Shown here: positions 9,690 through 16,558 of the stretch, in pieces
Position numbering within the stretch: the first letter of the stretch is position 1
Layout of the letters: each line of letters starts with the position of its first letter
Source of the DNA: Chondrus crispus
Lineage: Eukaryota > Rhodophyta > Florideophyceae > Gigartinales > Gigartinaceae
NCBI RefSeq assembly: GCF_000350225.1
Contig: NW_005179195.1
Location: 47,548 to 111,547 of the forward strand
Length of the DNA stretch: 64,000 nt
Reading direction: 5' to 3'
Made by a program: the position numbers and the translations under genes
The notes under the pieces: model-generated
Told to the model about the DNA's origin: nothing
Seen by the model: the letters and a program-made list of their open reading frames with translations, nothing else
Databases searched by the model: none

Positions 9690-10625
9690 CTACTCTGCGG
9701 TATCCCCATACAGCTGTTTCAGAGAGCAATCCTTCACTGTGTGATCTGCCATCCGACACAAAGAGCAGGAGTACACACGCTTCTTCTTCGCAGCAGGGCC
9801 TTTTTCGTACCAGGTTTTTCTTCGCCTACCAGCCCTCCTAACCGGACGACCCCGTGGCGGCGGTAAAGCTTTTGGAATTTGCAGGTTCTCCTTCGTAGCA
9901 ACGAGCTTCTTCGCATTGAATAAAATGTCGTCGACCCTTGCTTGTGAAGGAAGACTATACTCCATATTGGCGTACTGCATAACCCAGGCAGATGTTAGAT
10001 GACGCGCTTCAATAAACCGATAGAGATTGCTTGGTCCATACTTTTCGAGAAGAACAGAGACGCCATGCCAACAGGGGAATCCAGACCCATTTGTAGAGTA
10101 AGCGCAGCAAGAAGGGGGGGTTTGGGTATTATTGCTAAGCCTTACAAGCCGCAAAACGGTTCCATTTTGCTGACTAGCGACGGTGGCTTCCATTTGCGAC
10201 GTACCATCCAGAAAACGCACAGAAGACCGATATACGTGAGCTCTCTGAATTAGGTATGCGAGATGGTTCTGTGTGCGAGGAGGGACGGGAGATGTACAAG
10301 ACAGGGCACTGTCCTGGCGACGCAAAAAATTTGTTCTCTGCAGAAGCACGACCCTTGAAAGCATCTTCTGAGGCTCCACGGAACGAATATTATTCCTAAG
10401 ATCAGCTGACATCTGGCTTTCAGCCCCCTGTGAAGTTGTGATAAGGTCTTCTAAGCTGGAAAATGCCCTGTACACTTCAGAATCTTCGAATCTATCCAGA
10501 TAGGCCTTTTGTGTCGCAGAAAAATCTGCTTTCAGAGCGTATACCTGTTCTCGAGACGGAGCATATACTGCTCGTTCATACAACCGTATTCCAACGCCCT
10601 TGTTAGATCCTAATCGCGCGGACAT
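9690..10625 (-). CDS. Mutator-like transposase, C-terminal part (SWIM and zinc-knuckle)
   Basis: These 311 codons continue the transposase of 10610-12952 in another frame, overlapping it by 16 bases. The SWIM-type zinc-binding motif typical of MULE transposases is visible as CCAYSTNGSGFPCWHGVSVL near residue 172. A Lys/Arg-rich linker follows, with a CCHC zinc knuckle at the end (CSLCRMADHTVKDC, about 291-304). The third acidic catalytic residue should lie in the first half. The frame change sits on a run of seven A (10628-10634), where one extra A would fuse the two frames. It may be a disabling mutation, a sequencing error in a homopolymer, or slippage. Confidence 0.75.
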   Translation of the reverse strand: MSARLGSNKGVGIRLYERAVYAPSREQVYALKADFSATQKAYLDRFEDSEVYRAFSSLEDLITTSQGAESQMSADLRNNIRSVEPQKMLSRVVLLQRTNFLRRQDSALSCTSPVPPRTQNHLAYLIQRAHVYRSSVRFLDGTSQMEATVASQQNGTVLRLVRLSNNTQTPPSCCAYSTNGSGFPCWHGVSVLLEKYGPSNLYRFIEARHLTSAWVMQYANMEYSLPSQARVDDILFNAKKLVATKENLQIPKALPPPRGRPVRRAGRRRKTWYEKGPAAKKKRVYSCSLCRMADHTVKDCSLKQLYGDTAE

Positions 10626-12952
10626 GTTTTTTTAACATGGAGAGGATCCAGGAATAACGATGTATTAGTCATGACGTCCCGGTAGGCTGCGTCGATGGAC
10701 TTCTCCTGATCGACAATTGTCACCCTCCCATTAATGTCAAATCCCGGAATTTCCTTACATGCCCGAAAGACCTTTCCCCAGGACTCTTTGTTCTCAGGGC
10801 CCACGAAGTGCGCAAAGACCAAAGGACAGAGCTGATGATTTGCATCGTACCCGATTACCTGAAAAGTAGACCCATACGACTGCATTCCTACCCCTTCGCA
10901 GTGTGCGGCATCCGCACTGGCCGTTCGTCGACCATGTTGGCAGTAACTCTGCGCGGAAGAAGGAACAAACAGCAATCCGCTGTAATAGCGACCGTCGCCT
11001 ATATCAGATACTTCCACATCTGCGGCATTAAAGGAAGCATCCTTCGGTAAATCGTTTGCCTTCTTGCACTGCTCGAATATATGACGAGCCGCCTTAATCC
11101 GTTGTTCCCTCATCTCCGCTGCACAGCAAGTAAAAATTTCTACCTTATGCCCCACCCCTCTGAGCGCATCTGCGTAACCTTCCAATGCGGCCATGTCTAC
11201 GGCGCGCGAAATGGTGAAATGACGGAGCAACTCTGTCCGAATACTCCGATAATGACTATATGGAGGCTGACGCAAATACAGGCGCTTCGCTCGAACAACG
11301 GAAGCGATTGTTTTGCAAGGCACATTCGGATCGCCTTGCACGTGTTCTAAAATTGCTCGGGCAATCTGATGTGGGGTATATGCAGGGGCACAAGAAGACG
11401 ATCTTGACGCAATTTTCATTGGACTGTCCGCGACATGTTGCCCGAAGCACTCATTGAGGTGGTCTTGGTACTTGTTCAGTTTCCAAAAACCGGTCCTCGG
11501 TTGCCAATCGAAAACAAAAGTCGCATGGCACCCATCTGTGCGGCACTTCATGCGCACTTTCACAGTATTCTGCATAATGTTAACTCCCCGTTGCACCCCG
11601 AGGTTCGCAGTGTGTGCTCTAATCAGCTGCTCACATCTCCACCGGCCCTTCAAGGCGATCCCCACTTTCGGTTTAACGTCCACAATTGGACGGGGCTTCC
11701 ATGTCATGGCAGGCAATCGATCTGCTCGCAGTGCATCTTTCGCACGATTCATGGTTCGTAGCTTCGATTGGCGCTTCTGTAGCGTTCGACGGGTTTTCTT
11801 GTCGATATCATCCGGAATAGGATCGGCAGCGCGCTCTTCAACATCCTCTTCCTCTTCCTCACATTCGATTGCAATGTAATTCTTCGGGTCGAAGTCCTCG
11901 TCCGACGTAACGTCTTCTTCGGAATCAATTTCCAAGCACTCGGCCACCTCTCTGTCTTCCTCAAAATTCCTTCCTGCCTCACTCCCAAGATCATCTCCTT
12001 CATCTTCAAATTGTACTCCGTCGATGCATTCTTCCATTCTCTCCACGTCTGCGAACACCCCTGAATTTTCGCCATCCTTGCTGACATTTTCCTCGTCCAT
12101 TTTGTCCGCGCTGCTCTCGCGAGAAGGATCGTCTGCTGTGCTGCGAAATCGGCAGAAAAGACGACGGGATGGTGGTGGAGTTATACATTTCTCTACCTCG
12201 TCCACATCATCGTTACGTTCACCGTTGGACATACTATCTTCATCCTCTCCATCCTTGTCAGTACCATCATTTTCAAGCACCGCCCGCAAGTGAGAAGCCA
12301 TTTCTCTCTCTGTTCTCTCCCTTTTCTCTCCGTCCCTTTCCTTCTGCAGCTGCGCAGCCCTTGCTCTTTCTTCCCTCTCCTTTTGCAGTTGGGCGGCCCT
12401 AGCTGCCTCTTCTCTCTCTTTTTGCAATTGCTTCCAGGCTCTCGCCTGCCTCTCCCGTAGAGCGTCTTCCTCGCTGTCACTGCAAACGTCTGACGCGCCC
12501 TTCGAAGCCTTCTCGTGCTCTTCATTGTTCGAGCATTCTCTTTGGCGTTGAGTCTCCCTGACATTGTCTTGTTTCTCTTGCGCAGCGCGTTCCATTTTGT
12601 CGAGAGAGAGCTCTCTTTCGGAAGAGGTTTTGCTAAACGCGACGAATGCCGGCAGTAACACGACCTTACCACACTGAATATCCTCATCGATTTCTATGTA
12701 CCGAACTTCGCTCTCCGCCTGCTGCATGGCATGCGTGAGTACTTTCATACACCTGTCCGCACAGCGCGGTTGAACTGCCCGCACTTTGTCGGGGTGGACG
12801 AGAACGGCAAGACGCTTGTACTGTTTCTTCATTTCACGCAATGTTGCGTTGCGCGCAGATACGCAAAAAACGTCCATGAGGGGTGTCACACCTTCTTCCA
12901 CAGTGGCAAGGTGACGGATTCCCTGCGCCATGGTCTGGGGCAATAAGCGCAT
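10610..12952 (-). CDS. Mutator-like transposase with an N-terminal J-domain
   Basis: A 780-codon frame. Residues 26-85 look like a DnaJ J-domain: NATLREMKKQYKRLAVLVHP followed by DK, with the HPD motif at 53-55 and flanking helices. J-domains bind and stimulate Hsp70. Next come about 300 residues of acidic and Glu/Arg/Gln coiled coil. A zinc-finger-like stretch (KCRTDGCHATFVFDW, then H and C) of the FLYWCH/FAR1 kind follows near residue 490. The MULE catalytic core has candidate catalytic Asp at SADAAHC (about 681) and IVDQEKS (about 748). The frame stops at LFLDPLHVKKT and resumes in the 9690-10625 frame. The ATG at 12952 precedes a second in-frame Met. A J-domain fused to a transposase is unusual to my knowledge. 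Confidence 0.8.
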   Translation of the reverse strand: MRLLPQTMAQGIRHLATVEEGVTPLMDVFCVSARNATLREMKKQYKRLAVLVHPDKVRAVQPRCADRCMKVLTHAMQQAESEVRYIEIDEDIQCGKVVLLPAFVAFSKTSSERELSLDKMERAAQEKQDNVRETQRQRECSNNEEHEKASKGASDVCSDSEEDALRERQARAWKQLQKEREEAARAAQLQKEREERARAAQLQKERDGEKRERTEREMASHLRAVLENDGTDKDGEDEDSMSNGERNDDVDEVEKCITPPPSRRLFCRFRSTADDPSRESSADKMDEENVSKDGENSGVFADVERMEECIDGVQFEDEGDDLGSEAGRNFEEDREVAECLEIDSEEDVTSDEDFDPKNYIAIECEEEEEDVEERAADPIPDDIDKKTRRTLQKRQSKLRTMNRAKDALRADRLPAMTWKPRPIVDVKPKVGIALKGRWRCEQLIRAHTANLGVQRGVNIMQNTVKVRMKCRTDGCHATFVFDWQPRTGFWKLNKYQDHLNECFGQHVADSPMKIASRSSSCAPAYTPHQIARAILEHVQGDPNVPCKTIASVVRAKRLYLRQPPYSHYRSIRTELLRHFTISRAVDMAALEGYADALRGVGHKVEIFTCCAAEMREQRIKAARHIFEQCKKANDLPKDASFNAADVEVSDIGDGRYYSGLLFVPSSAQSYCQHGRRTASADAAHCEGVGMQSYGSTFQVIGYDANHQLCPLVFAHFVGPENKESWGKVFRACKEIPGFDINGRVTIVDQEKSIDAAYRDVMTNTSLFLDPLHVKKTCPRD

Positions 12953-13089
12953 TTTGAAAAGACGAATTTGAAATGACAGCAGAGGAGGGGCACAGGGGTG
13001 ACATGGCCATGGGGATAGGGAACGATGTTTGTCGTGGAGGTGACAGTCGATAAGGGGGCCACACCGGCGTGGCGTTCATTGATCAACAA

Positions 13090-13165
13090 AAGCCATTTCA
13101 CCCCGTTTTTGCCACCAAACTACACCCCATCGCCCCACCAAACAAAAATCTCCCCTTATTTTATT
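13090..13165 (-). repeat. Shared transposon-end module, copy 2 (divergent)
   Basis: Contains AAAAGCCATTTCACCCCG, TTTTTGCCACCAAACTACAC and CCCATCGCCCCACCAAACA, the reverse-strand form of the module at 9405-9490. It is followed by a T-rich stretch and then the gene fragment at 13196. It lies just upstream of the J-domain transposase start, as a terminal repeat would. Confidence 0.5.
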
Positions 13166-13195
13166 GCGCGTTGGTGATTTCCCACAAAAAGGTAC

Positions 13196-13498
13196 ATGCG
13201 CATGGAAAATTGTCGCCGATTACCAGCTGCACGAGGAGGCCGATGTGAACGAGTGCGTCGACAAGGCAGACGTACGCTGCCATCGCCGCGCGCAAGCGCA
13301 AGGAGGCCCGCGACTTCATCGACGCCGACATTGATCTCGACGTCGACGATGTCGACCACGCGGCCTATGGCATGGAGCGCGAGTTCGACCTGGAGGACGA
13401 GCTCTCCGTCGTCAAGGCTGGGCTGCGCGAGGGCCGGAAGAGGAAGAGAAATCAGCCCGGCCCAGTCCGCCCGCCGTTGCGGCACGAAGCGTCGCAAT
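13196..13498 (+). pseudogene. GC-rich gene fragment, frameshifted
   Basis: Two plus-strand frames read as protein in succession: KIVADYQLHEEADVNECVDK, then, after a frame change near 13280, ARKRKEARDFIDADIDLDVD and MEREFDLEDELSVVKAGLRE with a basic tail. No ATG-initiated frame covers both. Base composition is far more GC-rich than the surroundings. The family is not recognised. It looks like a captured or decayed piece of an ordinary gene between two copies of a transposon-end module. The minus-strand frame over the same bases is its shadow. Confidence 0.4.
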
Positions 13499-13655
13499 AA
13501 ACGAAAGGAAAAGGACGTGATCTCTCCTCATTCGGCCGCAGCCGAGGATCAACTTCTCCCGTCGTATTCTCTCCCTCTGCCCCGCCTCTCCGCCCCCACC
13601 CGCCCCCCACCATCCCCCGCCCGCCCGCGACCACTCCTAGCACTCTTCCCCCATT

Positions 13656-14060
13656 TCATGGCGATCCCCCGCCTTCCTCCCCTCGGCCCCCCTGTCGTCC
13701 GCGCCATGCCCCGTCCCTGCGCCCCCCTAACATTAACCGCATCCGCGCCCTCCGCAGTTTGGCAGTGGTGGTAGTGGTAGTGGTGGGTTTGTCCGTTGGG
13801 GGATCAGTGTCTTGACAGCAGGTGAACCCCTTTTGAGAGCCCTTCCAACATTCCTTCATGACGCAGTGGGAACGGAAACGGCGGCGATCACAATACAGTT
13901 TGACCTTTTCGTAACCCCCATATCCAGCTCGGCATTGGCATGGGCATCTCGTGGACGACCCGCTTGACGACCCACTGCGAATGGAGTCAGGGATTTCAGC
14001 AGCGAGTACCGAAGCCAGCACAAGAACAAAGAGTGCGAGGAAGAGAGTCAGCTTGATCAT
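13656..14060 (-). CDS. Small secreted cysteine-rich protein
   Basis: 134 codons. It begins with a strong signal peptide (MIKLTLFLALFVLVLASVLA, cleavage probably after AA at about 21). A compact domain has eight cysteines in the order CPCQC, YC, HC, EC and TCC (about residues 39-82), enough for four disulfides. A Thr run (PTTTTTTT), like an O-glycosylated stalk, follows. The last 35 residues are Arg/Gly-rich and read through GC-rich sequence whose character is unlike the domain, so the natural C-terminus may have been lost. No family is recognised. Secretion is inferred from the leader; the role could be wall- or defence-related, but nothing here decides that. Confidence 0.6.
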   Translation of the reverse strand: MIKLTLFLALFVLVLASVLAAEIPDSIRSGSSSGSSTRCPCQCRAGYGGYEKVKLYCDRRRFRSHCVMKECWKGSQKGFTCCQDTDPPTDKPTTTTTTTAKLRRARMRLMLGGRRDGAWRGRQGGRGEEGGGSP

Positions 14061-14199
14061 TGCGTGAGGTCGGTTGGAGAGTTGGAGTTGTGAGTGAAAT
14101 TAACGTTTAAATGCTGGATACGAGTTGGTGAGCATCAGGGGAGGAGGGAGGGTGGTCTCAGGGCTTTTTATAGTGAAGACCGAGGCGCTGTCCCAAGGC

Positions 14200-14520
14200 A
14201 AGAATGTGTGACACAAGTCGTCTCGCTCGCATCGGAGCCGCCGCGCGCGCGCCTGTCCGACGACACGCGCGCGCTGCTCCACGCCAAGTACCCATTTCTC
14301 GCGGAGCAGGACCGCCGCATGGACGCGCTCATGTCGATGCCAGACTACCGCCCGGACGACTACCGCGCCTACTCTTGGGCGTACCGCACGCTGAGCCCGT
14401 GGGCCCCGAGACGTCTCCTGCAGCTGCTGGGCCTCGTCGCCACCTCCGCCGCCGCGCGCGCCGCGCGCCAGGCCGGCAACGAGGACTGGGACAGGGAAGC
14501 GGCGCATGATGCGAGCAAAG
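14200..14520 (+). pseudogene. GC-rich gene fragment inside lower-GC sequence
   Basis: Within the plus-strand frame 14094-14606, the part from about 14222 to 14510 is protein-like: LSDDTRALLHAKYPFLAEQD, then MDALMSMPDYRPDDYRAYSW, and a hydrophobic/Ala-rich end before QAGNEDWDREA. The edges of this stretch are sharp changes in base composition and the codon usage is strongly G/C-ending, unlike neighbouring genes. No start codon of its own is convincing. I read it as an inserted piece of a gene exon; its family is not recognised. Confidence 0.35.
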
Positions 14521-15124
14521 AGATTGATTTTCGCCCAGGGGCTTGTGGACAAGCAGTTAGCGGATGTGAAATCATCATTGTGGACGCAACAGGAAAGGCT
14601 GTATGAAAGGCTGTATCGCCCACAACTCGACAAAACTTGACTGCTTGGCAATTACTGCGGCGTGGTGGATATCAGCAGCCGTGTACACCATACTGAACGG
14701 GAGAATAAAAGGCTCCACGCTGGGATGTTTTGCGGAGACGGTCATGTTGAGCCAAGCGGCCAACGTGAGTGCACTCGAAACTTGCTCCCGCCGCTTTGTG
14801 CAGCGCATTTGTACATTTTACTCCCCCTTCGCTGGACACGGAGTAACGTAACAAACGTGATGCTGTGGCGTATTGTGGAGGTTGAAACAGTCGATAATGG
14901 GGCCACATCGGCGTGGCCGATCACGAGATTAATTGTCCCTACAGTATCCGTGTTCTAGAAATGTTGAGTTTAATAGCTCGATTACTTGCAATTTTGGACT
15001 ACTACACGGGCGAAGAATCCCAATTGTGTTGTTTGGGACGGGTGACCAAAGGCGACATTTCAGTGGTGGGGTCTAACATACTACTGATATTCTTCCCTTC
15101 GCCCCCCTTGTGCAACAAATTCGC
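14521..15124. other. Transposon-zone filler
   Basis: No supported gene. A segment around 14870-14935 resembles 13030-13080: both hold a 'CAGTCGATAA.GGGGCCACA.CGGCGTGGC' core. This is another sign of shared mobile-element sequence on both sides of the captured fragments. Confidence 0.45.
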
Positions 15125-15212
15125 GCCATTCACCCCCTCAACACTACAAGAAAAGCCATTTCACCCCCTTTTTGCCACAAAAAAGACCACTATCGCCCTA
15201 CTAAACGCAAAA
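15125..15212 (-). repeat. Shared transposon-end module, copy 3
   Basis: Near-identical reverse complement of 9405-9490: CAACACTACAAGAAAAGCCA, then TTTCACCCCCTTTTTGCCAC, then AAAAAAGACCACTATCGCCC. Its inner part overlaps the 3' end of the Myb/SANT-like frame, which may therefore read into the repeat. Confidence 0.65.
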
Positions 15213-15697
15213 TCTCCCATCTTTTTTTGCTCCTGTTCCATACGGTCTTTCATATCCCCATCCTTCTTTGCTTCCACATCTTTCTTCGCCTCGACAATAT
15301 CTGCAAGGAGCTCATCCAGCTCACCTATCTCGCCTCCAACACCAGAACGCACCCTATCTTTTGCATCTCGCTTCACAAACTGCTCCACCAGTTCCTTGAA
15401 ACGATCTTGAATGTGTTTACCTGTTGACTGGTGCGCGAAGGTGGGATTGGAGTTTGCCTTGACAGCAGCAGCTTCAAAACGTGCCAGCGTCTCGCCATGG
15501 GGTGCAACGTGCGCCTCAGCCGCGTATACCTCTTGAGCAATTATGAGGTCTTTGTTGCTCGTAAACTTCGATTTGCGGCCTGGTTTTGATGCTGACCGAG
15601 GAGCGGCACTCAAAACTACGGTTTGGGATCCTGGTGCCACTTGCGTGATAGTTGGGCTGCCCTCTTCGACGAGCAGCTCTTCCAAAACGTTTGCCAT
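15161..15697 (-). CDS. Myb/SANT-like transposon-associated protein
   Basis: 178 codons from an ATG at 15697. After a leader of about 45 residues, the domain TSNKDLIIAQEVYAAEAHVA, then RFEAAAVKAN, then GKHIQDRFKELVEQFVKRDA has the three-helix look of a Myb/SANT-like DNA-binding domain. A Lys/Glu coiled coil follows (about 130-165). Proteins of this kind accompany Harbinger-type transposases and help them bind DNA; that role is inferred. The last 15 residues (SRAIVVFFVAKRG) read into the shared repeat at 15125-15212, so the natural C-terminus is probably lost. Compare the fragment at 8987-9400, which has only the tail. Confidence 0.55.
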   Translation of the reverse strand: MANVLEELLVEEGSPTITQVAPGSQTVVLSAAPRSASKPGRKSKFTSNKDLIIAQEVYAAEAHVAPHGETLARFEAAAVKANSNPTFAHQSTGKHIQDRFKELVEQFVKRDAKDRVRSGVGGEIGELDELLADIVEAKKDVEAKKDGDMKDRMEQEQKKMGDFAFSRAIVVFFVAKRG

Positions 15698-16558
15698 GAT
15701 CGGTGTGGCGGTGGGTTGTGGGGTGTGCTGCGTTTTTGCTGTTGCGATTCGTTTGCCGTAGTAGTCAAGATGCGGTTTCCCGCCAATACAGTTTGTGAAA
15801 CGACTTCACAAACTCGTCATAATTCACATTTGTTTGCCCCTCTTGATTTGCGAATTTCGCAAATGGGCTTGCCACGTGGACAGGCATTGCCAAAAAAACG
15901 AAAATCAATTTACCATATTGGTTTGCGTAAACACTATAGTGCCCTACATTTCAGTGAACACAGGATATCATGTCGATGCAGACATGTCCAAGCCTCGAAA
16001 ACGTGTACACGTTTCAGCGTTGCCGGAAGAACTGGCGCTGCAACTGGATGGGTTTTTGGCCCTGAGAAAAGCAAAAAGGGCGTTCTTTGATGCCTGCAAC
16101 GGGGGCCAATAGAGGCAGAGAGTGATCAGACTTTTTGAGCCTCTCTTCCTGTATCTGAAATCGGCAATAAAGACCCCATACCCATTTGTGCACCCTCTCA
16201 ATAGTGCTTTTCATCGATTCTGCAAGGGGTTGCACTAATTGGTGTAGTTCACTATATTACGCTTTACCAAATGTCAACTTTTTTATCTTCTGCCTCTGCC
16301 ATCCTCCCACTTCCCAAACATCGCTGTGGTGCTGCACGGTCATGCATTTGTCCAATGCACCACACTGCGTTGCAAGCGTTCCAGCCTTCGACGTTTATTG
16401 TCCGGCCACCGTCGGTGCATGAAGGGCCACCTTGCCTCAACTCATCTCCCAATAGCGCCGATACACGGTCAGCAAACCGTCCGAAAAGGCCCTCGTCTCA
16501 TGTCCTTTCATCGAAATCTACCACCTCTTTCAACAACAATACGCTCAACAATCAAAAA
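15698..16558. other. Region upstream of the OCRL-like gene
   Basis: No certain gene. A short frame at 15984-16112 (MSKPRKRVHVSALPEELALQ, ending ACNGGQ) is protein-like but has no known family. A 19-base palindrome (ATTTGCGAA, T, TTCGCAAAT arms) lies near 15848. The frame of the next gene stays open from 16271 to its proposed start, but that stretch is Ser/Pro/His-rich and looks like leader sequence. Confidence 0.4.

Noticed and set aside
10626-10640. Programmed -1 ribosomal frameshift signal
   Set aside because: The phase of the A7 run does not give a standard X XXY YYZ slip in the zero frame and no downstream structure was established; kept only as a possibility.
13196-13774. 192-codon plus-strand frame as a gene
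   Set aside because: It is Arg/Pro-rich in a GC-rich area, while the other two frames show acidic, protein-like sequence in succession.
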